Shown here one piece after another: positions 1 through 7,224 of a stretch of DNA of 20,222 nucleotides. Positions within the stretch are counted from its first letter, which is position 1. The number at the start of each line of letters is the position of its first letter. This stretch comes from Nitrospirota bacterium (GTDB lineage Bacteria > Nitrospirota > Thermodesulfovibrionia > Thermodesulfovibrionales > Magnetobacteriaceae), in assembly GCA_015233265.1 (NCBI GenBank), contig JADFXZ010000017.1:2234-22455 (forward strand), written 5' to 3'. A program made the position numbers and the translations under genes. The notes beneath the pieces were generated by a model. It saw only the letters and a program-made list of their open reading frames with translations. It did not search any database and was not told where the DNA came from.

Positions 1-426
1 TCTGAGTCCCCGTGGCAGGCTCTCAAGCACGAGCGTAACCCCTGCGCCAAGTTCTCCGGCTAATCCTATGCCGGCTACAAATCTCCACATGGCATAGCCC
101 CCTAAGGAACTGACATAGGAATTTGCAATATTGGCGGTTGAGTACAGAAATATCGACCCGAAGAGTATCTTGAGCCTTCCTTTTTTGTCTCCGATTGCCC
201 CCCAGAAAAATCCGCCCAGGAGCATCCCGGCCATCTGCATGTTTAAGAGATATATCCCCTGATTGAGTATCTCTGACGGAGCAACCCCAATTGCTTTGAG
301 GCTCGCAACTCTGACAATCCCAAATAGAATAAGGTCATAGATGTCGACAAAATATCCAAGTGCGGCAACTATCACAGACAGCGAAAAGATCTGACTGCGT
401 AAACCTGCTTTTTCAGTGTTGGTCAT
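1..426 (-). CDS. MFS transporter, N-terminal part (runs off window)
   Basis: This is the first 142 codons of an inner-membrane secondary transporter of the major facilitator superfamily; the rest lies beyond the left edge. The translation starts MTNTEKAGLRSQIFS and continues into hydrophobic segments (about residues 15-40, 60-80 and 95-110). After the second segment comes the MFS loop signature GDKKGRLKIL (about residues 79-88). A Gly-rich segment with W-R-F-V-A-G-I-G-L-A-G-E-L-G-A-G follows, as in the fourth helix of MFS symporters. No stop occurs to the edge. The substrate cannot be read from this half; metabolite:proton symport is likely. No Shine-Dalgarno sequence precedes the ATG, but a TATAAT lies 7 bases upstream, suggesting a leaderless mRNA. 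It is divergent from the formate dehydrogenase gene. Confidence 0.85.
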   Translation of the reverse strand, partial: MTNTEKAGLRSQIFSLSVIVAALGYFVDIYDLILFGIVRVASLKAIGVAPSEILNQGIYLLNMQMAGMLLGGFFWGAIGDKKGRLKILFGSIFLYSTANIANSYVSSLGGYAMWRFVAGIGLAGELGAGVTLVLESLPRGLR

Positions 427-433
427 CGATGTA

Positions 434-464
434 ATTATACACCAAATGAGGACAAAAACTGCAA
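434..464 (-). promoter_or_regulatory. Putative promoter of the MFS gene
   Basis: On the minus strand TTGCAG (459-464) and a perfect TATAAT (434-439) are 19 bases apart. The -10 ends 7 bases before the ATG, so transcription would start at or next to the start codon. The spacing is long and the -35 imperfect, so this is tentative. Confidence 0.4.
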
Positions 465-590
465 CTCCAACAATCGGGCATATATTTAGTGTTGACAATA
501 TAAGACTCTCTAAGGTATTTTATAAGAGAATCAGACAATGAGGAGGTGTTCCTTAGATGCCAAAGTGCTTACGAATGATTTGAAACGGTA

Positions 591-710
591 GCTTAAACCT
601 GGTCGGGGTTTTGAGGGTAAGCAGGTTTGGTGCTAAGCAGATAATGGACACAGTTCGCTCATCGTCGCCCAAGCCTTGTTATCACCTGCTTGGTGGGAAT
701 ATTTTTGAAT
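591..710 (+). promoter_or_regulatory. Possible structured leader upstream of fdhA
   Basis: The 365 bases between the MFS gene and fdhA hold no convincing gene but carry overlapping complementary segments. Stem 1 pairs GCTTAAACCTG (591-601) with CAGGTT (622-627) and TAAGC (634-638), leaving a 6-base bulge. A competing stem pairs AAGCAGGT (619-626) with ACCTGCTT (684-691), extended by GATAA (640-644) with TTATC (679-683). A small third hairpin, CACC (683-686) with GGTG (692-695), is followed by ATATTTTTG. These cannot all form together, which is the layout of an attenuator or riboswitch. I do not recognise a known riboswitch class, and no conserved consensus can be tested from one sequence. The rest of the gap (711-780) is unremarkable. 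Confidence 0.35.
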
Positions 711-792
711 GTTAATGCCCCCGCGCATTGCTTAGAAAGTTTATTCCTGATTTTGAAACTGAAGTTGAGACTATTTAGATAAAGGAGTATCT

Positions 793-3441
793 ATGGGTGA
801 TAAAGCACATGTACTAACTTTAAACGATAAATCAGTTGAGTTTATTGATGGCGAGACAGTATTGCAAGTGGCTCAAAGGCATGGCTATTTTATTCCGACC
901 ATGTGTTATGACCCCAGGCTTTCCGTCACGGGGCACTGTAAGGTATGCATGGTAAGCATAGATGGAAAGATTAAATCCTCGTGTGACACTAAGGCAGCCG
1001 ATGGGATGACGGTAGTGACTCAGAGCGAGGCCCTGACTAACGCAAGGAAGCGGCGGGTCAATGGAATCCTTAAACAGCACAAGGGCAACTGTGCCACATG
1101 CAGACAGCATGAGTTTTGTGGTCTGATCAAACTGGCCGAGGATGTGGGGCTGCCAAGCCCGGTGTTTACAAGTCAGGACGAGATAAAAGAAGAGATAATA
1201 GAAAATAAACTCCGAATAAATTTTGAAAAATGTGTCAAATGCGGGAAATGCGTCAGGGTTTGCAGTGAAATACGCGGTGTTGGCGCGCTCTTGCACCCAT
1301 CTTTTGGTCCGGATGTGCAGACGATAACGTTTAGCCGGGAATGTGAGAAATGCGGCCAATGTTCAGTCATCTGCCCTACTGGCGCCATAACGGAAATTCA
1401 CAAGGAGAAACCTCACCACAGGATTCAAAGCACCTGCCCATATTGCGCTACGGGATGCGGTATCTATCTCGATGTGCTGGATGACAAGATAATTGGAGTA
1501 ACATCCGATGAGCTTGACCCTGTAGGCAGGGGAAATCTCTGCGTAAAGGGACGCTTTGGGTTTACCTTTATCAACGACGCCGACCGGCTTACAAAACCGC
1601 TTATCAGGCATAATGGACAATTCAGGGAAGCGACTTTAGCAGAGGCACTTGACGTTGTGGCAGAGAAACTCATCGGGATAAGGGATAAATACGGCCCTCA
1701 CGCTATAGGCGGCATCGGCTCTGCCAGGGGCACAAACGAGGACAACTATATGTTTCAGAGAATGATGCGCGGGGGTCTTGGCACTAACAACTTAGACAAC
1801 TGCGCCCGTCTCTGACACACGCCGGCAGCGTTTGCGCTGCATAATGCGCTTGGAATCAGCGCATCAACGACGTCTTTGACAGACCTTCAGTACACGGACA
1901 TGATGTTGGTTGTCGGTTCGGACACAACTGAGGCACACCCTATTGTTGGTCTGCATGTTAAGTGGGCACAGTCTCGCGGGGCGAAGCTGGTGGTTATTGA
2001 CCCCAAGCGGATACCTCTGGTTAAACAGGCCGACTTGCATCTGCAGATACGCCCGGGCACTAACGCGGCTATCATAAATGCCATTATGAAGGTGATTATT
2101 GAGGAGCGCCTCCATAATATGGATTTCATCAATAGTAAAACGGAAGGGTATGATTCTCTGATGGCCATTCTTTCAAACTATGACCTCAGGGATGCGGAGG
2201 CTGTAACTGGCGTCCCAAGGGATTTGATTGTACAGGCCGCAAGGTACTATGGTAAGCGTAAGCGCTCGATAATCATGAGCGGCCTTGGTGTCGCTGAGCA
2301 CGAGTATGGTACTGAGGGCATGTTTGTATTGATAAACCTGGCCCTGCTTACAGGAAACATAGGCATCCCGGGGACGGGGATATTTTGTCTGAGGGGGCAG
2401 AACAACGTACAAGGCTCAAGCGATATGGGGTGTCTACCACATGTGTTGCCCGGGTATCAGCCTGTTACAGATGAGGAGGTCATAGGGAGGTTTTCAAAGG
2501 AGTGGGGCAGGCCTCTACCAAATTGGGTTGGTAAGAAATCGACCCAGATGATGGAGGGGGCCATTGGTGGGCAGGTCAAGGCGTTGTATATCTGGGGAGA
2601 GGACCCGGCACAGACGCACGGAGACACCAACAATATCAAAAAGGCGCTGTCAAGCCTTGACTTTCTGGTCTATCAGGATATGTTTATGACTGAGACGGCT
2701 AAGTTTGCCCATGTTGTGCTTCCTGTGGCGTCATTTGCTGAGAAATGCGGCACTTATACAAACACGGAGCGGCGTGTGCGCCTGCTGCGCACTGCGATTG
2801 AGCCTAAGGCTGGCATAAAGGCTGACTGGGAGATATTCAGCGAGCTTTCAAGCCGTTTTGGATTGGTCTCAGAGTTTGAGGTACCGTCGGAGGTCTATGC
2901 GGAGATGGCCAAACTCACAACGTACTTCAAGGGGATTTCGCACAGGCGGCTTGGCTCGAAGGGATTGCAATGGCCGTGTTATGACCCTCTGCACCCGGGC
3001 ACGGAGCGTCTCTACGTTGACGGATTCCCAAAAGGGAGGGCGAAATTCCACCCAATAACATATAAGGTGCCCTCCGAAATAGTCAACGATCAATACCCGC
3101 TTGTGCTTATAACAGGCAGACGGCTCTATCACTTTAATAACGCAGCCCAGACACGCCACACGCAGACGACTTTAACCGCCACCGAGTACCTTGATATTAA
3201 CCCCGCCGATCTGGAAAAATTCGGTTTCTCTGACGGAGAGCTTATAAGGCTTATCTCGAGGCGTGGAGAGATTAACATAACCCTCAGACAAGACGAAGAT
3301 ATACAAAAAGGGACGGTCTTTACGACTTTTCACATACCTGAAATACCGGTAAACGTCCTTATAGGCGGTCACAGAGACACGTACACAGATACATACAGCT
3401 ATAAATTCACGGCGGTCAGGATTGCTTCGATGAGTAACTAA
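793..3441 (+). CDS. fdhA: Formate dehydrogenase alpha subunit, selenocysteine-containing (UGA at 1813-1815 read through)
   Basis: This cytoplasmic molybdenum/tungsten-bis-pterin enzyme oxidises formate to CO2 (or the reverse). The full product is 882 residues. Reading order: NuoG-like [2Fe-2S] domain (Cys38, 49, 52, 64); His-Cys cluster site (His96, Cys100, 103, 109); two [4Fe-4S] ferredoxin motifs (Cys147/150/153/157 and 184/187/190/194); the molybdopterin [4Fe-4S] motif (Cys215, 218, 222, 250); then NNLDNCARL-U-HTP with selenocysteine at 341. The large catalytic and C-terminal dinucleotide-binding domains follow. The reading frame is open on both sides of the UGA, and the context matches the Sec site of FdhF-type enzymes. 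AAAGGAG (781-787) precedes the ATG. No electron-transfer partner (NuoE/F-like) or fdhD is adjacent, so the redox partner is unknown. A terminator follows. Confidence 0.93.
1813..1848 (+). promoter_or_regulatory. Recoded UGA and SECIS-like hairpin
   Basis: The UGA at 1813-1815 is followed after 9 bases by a perfect 6-bp stem, GCAGCG (1825-1830) with CGCTGC (1835-1840), closed by the loop TTTG (1831-1834). CGC (1820-1822) and GCG (1846-1848) could add a lower stem. Bacterial SECIS hairpins sit inside the coding region just after the UGA and bind SelB, so position and shape fit. SelB binding is inferred. Confidence 0.75.
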
Positions 3442-3456
3442 CAGGTGCTATGAAGC

Positions 3457-3490
3457 GGGGGGACAGGGCAATCCCTTTCCCCTTGTTTTT
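3457..3490 (+). terminator. Rho-independent terminator after fdhA
   Basis: GGGGA (3459-3463) and AGGG (3465-3468) pair with CCCT (3473-3476) and TCCCC (3478-3482), around a CAAT loop with one C/T mismatch. TTGTTTTT (3483-3490) follows directly. It starts 15 bases after the fdhA stop and separates that gene from dcd. Confidence 0.75.
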
Positions 3491-3566
3491 GCTTGCACTA
3501 TATGCGTGTAACAGCCGGCTCAGCCGCCAGCGCGTGTTAAATCGGAGCTTGGATAACACTCTCGTC

Positions 3567-3596
3567 TTGAAAGAATGGCACTGGATTATATATAAT
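3567..3596 (+). promoter_or_regulatory. Putative sigma-70 promoter of dcd
   Basis: TTGAAA (3567-3572) and a perfect TATAAT (3591-3596) are 18 bases apart. The site lies downstream of the fdhA terminator and about 40 bases before the dcd ATG, so transcription would begin near 3603. The -10 lies within the palindrome at 3580-3601. Confidence 0.6.
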
Positions 3597-3601
3597 CCAG
3601 T
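3580..3601. promoter_or_regulatory. Perfect 22-bp palindrome over the dcd -10 box (candidate operator)
   Basis: The half-site ACTGGATTATA (3580-3590) is followed directly by its exact reverse complement (3591-3601), with no mismatch and no spacer. It covers the spacer end and the whole -10 of the dcd promoter, where a dimeric repressor would block polymerase. No T-tract follows, so it does not look like a terminator. Confidence 0.5.
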
Positions 3602-3638
3602 TCAGAGCGAATTCTATGAGACAGAGGTACCTTTAAAG

Positions 3639-4187
3639 ATGGTTAAAAATGATAAGTGGATAAAGAAAATGGCCAAGCTGGGGATGATTGAGCCGTACAG
3701 CTTTGCGCAGGTTAGTAAGGGCGTGGTTTCGTTTGGCGTCAGCTCCTACGGCTATGACATGCGAATTGCCGATGAGTTTAAAATCTTCACAAATATTAAT
3801 ACAACAATAGTTGACCCTAAGGCGTTCGACCCAAAGAGTTTTGTGGATTTCAAGGGAGATGCCTGTATTATCCCGCCGAATTCCTTTGCGCTGGCGACCT
3901 CGGTGGAATATCTCAGAATCCCGCGCGACACGCTGGTCATATGCCTTGGCAAATCTACATACGCCAGATGCGGAATCGTGGTCAACGTTACACCGCTTGA
4001 GCCTGAGTGGGAGGGGCATGTGACAATCGAGGTCTCAAACACAACGCCGCTGCCTGCGAAGATTTATGCCAACGAGGGAATCGCCCAGCTTATCTTTTTG
4101 GCCGCAGAGGAGCCATGCGAGGTCTCATACAAAGATAAAACCGGAAAGTATCAGGCGCAGACAGGGATTACGCTGCCCAAGATTTAG
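3639..4187 (+). CDS. dcd: dCTP deaminase
   Basis: This cytoplasmic enzyme deaminates dCTP to dUTP, feeding dTMP synthesis; some family members also hydrolyse to dUMP. I start at the ATG at 3639, giving 182 residues, close to the family's usual 180-195. The open frame extends upstream to 3450, but that part runs through the terminator and promoter and matches nothing in the family. Visible family features are the N-terminal QVSKGVVSFGVSSYGYDMR region and GKSTYAR (residues 104-110), which binds the substrate. TIEVSN carries the expected catalytic Glu131, and the C-terminal lid is KYQAQTGITLP. AGAGG (3623-3627) lies about 11 bases before the ATG, a rather distant ribosome site. The gene has its own promoter and is 54 bases from the next one. 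Confidence 0.9.
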   Translation: MVKNDKWIKKMAKLGMIEPYSFAQVSKGVVSFGVSSYGYDMRIADEFKIFTNINTTIVDPKAFDPKSFVDFKGDACIIPPNSFALATSVEYLRIPRDTLVICLGKSTYARCGIVVNVTPLEPEWEGHVTIEVSNTTPLPAKIYANEGIAQLIFLAAEEPCEVSYKDKTGKYQAQTGITLPKI

Positions 4188-4241
4188 GGCGTCGGCATGC
4201 CTTGTTAAAACGACGCTTGATAAAACATTTAGGCGCGGGAT

Positions 4242-5789
4242 TTGAAAGACAATTACTATCCCAATAGGCGCGCGTTTGAGGCAGCCTGCGTTGAGTGCGG
4301 CGCAATAGCCCCCGTGTTTAAGGAAATCCCCTACCGCCTGCCCACCGCGTATTATGAGGCGCTCAAGGGCAAGAACTCCTTTGTCCTGCAAAGTATCAAA
4401 GGCCCGTATAACATTGCAAGATACTCTTATATTGGATTCAACCCATACTTAATATTAACGGTGCGAGATGGCTGTCTCGAGGTTGAAACTCTACCAATCG
4501 GGCAGAGTCCCGTGGTCAAAGCTGGCAGGAGCGTCTCTCTGAAAAGCCCACTTGGCAGGCTCCGCGAGCTTGTCAGCGCATATCCACAGAGACTCTCTCC
4601 GCAGCTGCCGCCGTTTCAGGGCGGGGCGGTTGGGTTTTTCAGCTATGATTTCGTAAGGTATTTTGAGAAGATTCCACAAACGGCAGTCGATGACTTAAAT
4701 ATCCCCACGGCACATTTCTTTATGATTGACAGACTTATTGCCTTTGACCACATGGATAAGCGGGCGTGGATTATTGTCTGCCCGGCGGCGCGTGAGACCA
4801 AATTCGGTTTTAACTCAATTGGAGGCAACTGCCAGCAATACTATGACGAGGCTGCCCATGTTATCGAGGAGTATTGGGCTGTGTTAAAGGATGTGAATGA
4901 CTCTGGAGGCGTCATAACGCTTACAGAGCGCGGTGATGTAGAAATCCTGCACGGCATGTCAAAGGCGCAGTACATGGGCATGGTCAGGCGTACGCTTGAG
5001 TATATTGGGGCAGGGGATATTTTTCAGGCGAATCTGTCTCAGCGGCTGAGCGCTGAGATAAAAAACACCTCCCCGTGGGAAATTTACAAGGTATTGTCGC
5101 ATATAAATCCATCGCCGTTTGCCTGTTATTTCGATTTTGGAGATTACCATATCGTAAGCTCATCGCCTGAGCGTCTTGTAAGTGTGATGCCAAAGCACGA
5201 TGCAACGGGCAGTTTTACATCAGTTGAGACGCGGCCAATTGCAGGCACAAGGCCGCGCGGGCGGGACAGCCGTGAGGACGAGTTGATGCGCTCAGAACTC
5301 CTGTTAAACGAAAAGGAGCGAGCCGAGCACATTATGCTCATAGATTTAGAGAGAAACGATATTGGCCGGGTCTGCCAGTATGCCAGCATTGGCGTAGATG
5401 AGCTGATGATTACCGAAGAGTATTCACATGTTATCCACATAGTATCTAACATCAGGGGGCGGCTGAAAGAGGGCAGGGACTGCTTCGACGTAATCAGGGC
5501 GACATTTCCTGGCGGCACGATTACGGGTGTACCTAAGGTCAGGTGCATGGAGATAATCGACGAACTGGAGCCGGTTGCCAGAGGGCCGTACACGGGCAGC
5601 GCTGGTTACATAGGGTTTTCGTCGAACATGGACTTAAATATTATAATCCGGACGTTTGTCATAAAAGACGGCATGGCATACGTACAGGCCGGGGCTGGAA
5701 TTGTAGCGGACTCTGACCCGGAGCGTGAATACTTCGAGACGTTGAAAAAGGCCGAGGCGTTGATAAGAACAATAAAGTCGGCACGTTAA
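4242..5789 (+). CDS. pabB: Chorismate-utilising enzyme: aminodeoxychorismate synthase component I (or TrpE)
   Basis: This 515-residue protein belongs to the TrpE/PabB family, which adds ammonia to chorismate for folate or tryptophan synthesis with a glutaminase partner. The C-terminal half carries the chorismate-binding core: TRPIAGTRPRGR (about 331-342), NEKERAEHIMLIDLERNDIG, then FPGGTITGVPKVR and MEIIDELEP, and finally QAGAGIVADS. FPGGTITG with RGPYTGSAGYIGF favours PabB. Ala334 in PIAGT is the TrpE-type residue, where E. coli PabB has Lys. The N-terminal half (SFVLQSIKG, ARYSYIGFNP) lacks the LLES motif of feedback-regulated TrpE. The frame has a stop at 4230-4232, and TTG at 4242 is the only reasonable start, with a weak GGGA upstream. 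No trpG/pabA or pabC is adjacent, so the assignment stays open. Confidence 0.72.
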   Translation: MKDNYYPNRRAFEAACVECGAIAPVFKEIPYRLPTAYYEALKGKNSFVLQSIKGPYNIARYSYIGFNPYLILTVRDGCLEVETLPIGQSPVVKAGRSVSLKSPLGRLRELVSAYPQRLSPQLPPFQGGAVGFFSYDFVRYFEKIPQTAVDDLNIPTAHFFMIDRLIAFDHMDKRAWIIVCPAARETKFGFNSIGGNCQQYYDEAAHVIEEYWAVLKDVNDSGGVITLTERGDVEILHGMSKAQYMGMVRRTLEYIGAGDIFQANLSQRLSAEIKNTSPWEIYKVLSHINPSPFACYFDFGDYHIVSSSPERLVSVMPKHDATGSFTSVETRPIAGTRPRGRDSREDELMRSELLLNEKERAEHIMLIDLERNDIGRVCQYASIGVDELMITEEYSHVIHIVSNIRGRLKEGRDCFDVIRATFPGGTITGVPKVRCMEIIDELEPVARGPYTGSAGYIGFSSNMDLNIIIRTFVIKDGMAYVQAGAGIVADSDPEREYFETLKKAEALIRTIKSAR

Positions 5790-5865
5790 ATCACGGCAGA
5801 TGTTATTATTTTTTCTTTACAGATAGTTTTTTGAATTGTAAATCTCTGGCAGACGAGAGGGGGAT

Positions 5866-6371
5866 ATGCGGCAAAAGTATGATATTACGCTGAAAGATTT
5901 ATTGAAAGACATTCCAACAGTGTTCCTTTGCCGCCAAAACAGCTGGAGGGTTATATCAGGAAATTGCTATATCTTTCGGATTTGCGTAAACTATATGGAA
6001 AGGTCAAACTGGAGGTGTCGAAAATGCCTATAACGATTGATGTAAAAGACAGCGATATTTTTAAAGATGGCAGAAAGGAAGGCAGAAAGGAAGGTAAAAG
6101 GCAAGGCAGAAAGGAAGGTAAAAGGCAAGGTAGAAAAGAAGGGATAAAGGAAGGGAAAGAAGAAGGGTTGATAGCGGGATTAATAGAGGGGATAGAGCTG
6201 GGGCTTGAACTCAAGTTTTCCTCAGCGGCGCTGGAGCTTATGCCTCTGGTCAGGGCGGTTGATTGCGTAGATAAACTGGAGGAGTTTAAGAATCTGATCA
6301 AGACGGCCACAGCAGTGGATGAGTTGAAGGGGTTTTTGGGGCAGAGTACGCTGTCACAGATGGGGCATTAA
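5866..6371 (+). pseudogene. Rpn-type nuclease/transposase remnant with internal deletion
   Basis: An ATG at 5866 opens MRQKYDITLKDLLKDIPTVFL, which looks like the N-terminus of Rpn (PD-(D/E)XK, YhgA-like) putative transposases. At about 5928 the sequence jumps into another frame that reads PPKQLEGYIRKLLYLSDLR. That frame continues through a Gly-Arg-Lys-Glu repeat to a typical family C-terminus, stopping at 6371. The nuclease core, several hundred bases in normal members, is missing, so the gene is broken by deletion plus frameshift. The first frame ends at 6031-6033 after 55 codons. The second frame (TTG at 5928, 147 codons) has no obvious ribosome site and probably is not translated. Identification rests on recognising the two ends and is fairly good. 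Confidence 0.65.
6069..6128 (+). repeat. 24-bp tandem repeat in the Rpn-type remnant
   Basis: A 24-base unit encoding GRKEGKRQ occurs twice in exact tandem (6081-6104 and 6105-6128). It is preceded by a 12-base half unit (6069-6080) and followed by a diverged copy to about 6165. Such basic Gly-Lys-Glu repeats are common in the tails of this family and expand by slippage. Confidence 0.85.
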
Positions 6372-6407
6372 TCCGCATACTTCAGCTTAATGAAAATGGA
6401 GGAGTGC

Positions 6408-6776
6408 ATGTCAAATACGATACTGATAACCACAGGGGACTTAAAGCTCAAAGCGGTGTTAAACGAATCAGTTACGGCTGTGAAGTTTAAGTCGCTCCTG
6501 CCGATGGAGTTAACCATGTCGCGCTGGGGGCAAGAGTACTACGGCGACTGCGGAATCGACGCCCAGCTCACAGCGGACGCAAAAGATGTGATGGAAATAG
6601 GGGAGATAGCAATCTGGCCGGTTGGCAGCGCCTTGTGTTTCTTTTTCGGGCCAACACCGGCAAGCGTACAAGACGAGCCGCGCGCTGCCTCATCTGCTAA
6701 CCCCATCGGCAAGATAATAGACGATATTTCGCCGCTAAAAAAACTCGGCAGCTCAATCAAGGTCAAAATAACATAG
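6408..6776 (+). CDS. Cyclophilin-like-fold protein (TM1367-like)
   Basis: A small 122-residue cytoplasmic protein. It resembles the TM1367-type family that shares the cyclophilin beta-barrel but lacks proven isomerase activity; its biochemical role is unknown. Family landmarks are an N-terminal beta-strand with a GDLKLKAVLNES stretch, LPMELTMSRWGQEYYG, and an acidic/aromatic segment VMEIGEIAIWPVG. The hallmark FFGPTPASVQDEPRAAS follows, then NPIGKI. I choose the ATG at 6408 over the upstream in-frame ATGs at 6390 and 6396, because GGAGGAG (6398-6404) is correctly placed only for this start. It appears intact amid decayed neighbours and may have its own promoter. Confidence 0.82.
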   Translation: MSNTILITTGDLKLKAVLNESVTAVKFKSLLPMELTMSRWGQEYYGDCGIDAQLTADAKDVMEIGEIAIWPVGSALCFFFGPTPASVQDEPRAASSANPIGKIIDDISPLKKLGSSIKVKIT

Positions 6777-6800
6777 ACGCTGCGCGCTCATTGGCTGTAA

Positions 6801-6977
6801 CTGTACTATTTTAAACTTTTAGCCGAGGCGGACGGGGAGGAAGTTAGGCAAATAGTGGTCGCTGTTCCTGTTTGTCCTATAGAGGATTATTTAAACACAG
6901 AGGTTGCATACTTAAAGGATAAAATAGTCGCTGACCATACTATCTCTATGCCTCAAGAAACACGGCTCGAAATCTGA
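6801..6977 (+). pseudogene. C-terminal gene fragment, possibly phosphoribosyltransferase-like
   Basis: An open stretch of 58 codons begins after an in-frame TAA (6798-6800), has no ATG at its beginning and ends at TGA 6975-6977. It reads LLAEADGEEVRQIVVAVPV, followed by CPIEDYLNTEV and ending SMPQETRLEI. The IVVAVPV strand after a charged helix recalls the C-terminal part of predicted phosphoribosyltransferases, but the match is weak. The last 11 codons lie in the 66-bp repeat, and the second repeat copy near 16.9 kb preserves the same ending (SMPQ-x-TR-x-EI-stop). I take it as a remnant of unknown parentage. Confidence 0.35.
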
Positions 6978-7008
6978 TAATTAGGATAATTAAGTATTGT
7001 ATCCCTTT
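6943..7008. repeat. 66-bp dispersed direct repeat, copy 1
   Basis: It aligns without gaps to 16883-16948 at a constant offset of 9940 bases; I count about 56 of 66 matching positions. The most conserved part is the 13-base core ATAATTAAGTATT and the bases just after it. It overlaps the ends of two gene fragments that converge here. Confidence 0.8.
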
Positions 7009-7186
7009 GTTTTCCATTAATTAATTGAGCGACTTTAATTTTATCCTCAAGAAGCCTCGTCTTACCAGTTGCCCTGTTGCTTACAATATTAAAGGCATCG
7101 CCGCGCATGATTCTTTCAAAAACATGCGCTGTAAACTTAGGCCACAGGCAATGCTGAAATCTATCTACATCGTTATTGTCAGCCAC
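6953..7186 (-). pseudogene. N-terminal fragment of an ATP-binding protein
   Basis: A GTG at 7186 has a good ribosome site (AAGGGGAG, then TAA, then GTG) and opens 77 codons. The first 60 or so residues look like a real protein start: a short helical region with FQHCLWPKFTAHVFERI, then NIVSNRATGKTRLLED. The ATGKTRLL stretch resembles a Walker A P-loop of AAA/NACHT-like ATPases, though the usual leading glycine is absent. After about residue 60 the frame runs into the 66-bp repeat and stops at 6953-6955. A functional ATPase would need far more sequence, so this is a truncated gene. Its 3' remainder is not in the window. Confidence 0.5.
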
Positions 7187-7224
7187 TTACTCCCCTTAAA
7201 TCCTACGTATGTATTATTGAGCCG

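Noticed and set aside
753..781. TTGAAA-17-TAGATA promoter directly before fdhA
   Set aside because: The -10 is poor, and the start point would fall on the ribosome site, leaving no usable leader.
1813..1815. UGA read as an ordinary stop, with two separate formate dehydrogenase genes
   Set aside because: The frame continues without interruption, the downstream part has no ribosome site, and the UGA sits at the known Sec position of the family.
3576..3592. TGGCAC as a sigma-54 -24 element
   Set aside because: The matching -12 element would need GC where the sequence reads TATATA; the sigma-70 elements fit better.
3450..3638. N-terminal extension of dcd
   Set aside because: It translates the terminator and promoter, has no family resemblance, and the 182-residue form has normal length.
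6069..6165. Possible CRISPR or minisatellite array
   Set aside because: The repeats are 24-base tandem codon repeats without spacers, inside a coding remnant.
5951..6310. Leftward 119-codon open frame with Pro-Ser-Phe repeats
   Set aside because: It is the antisense of the Gly-Lys-Glu repeat region of the Rpn-type remnant.
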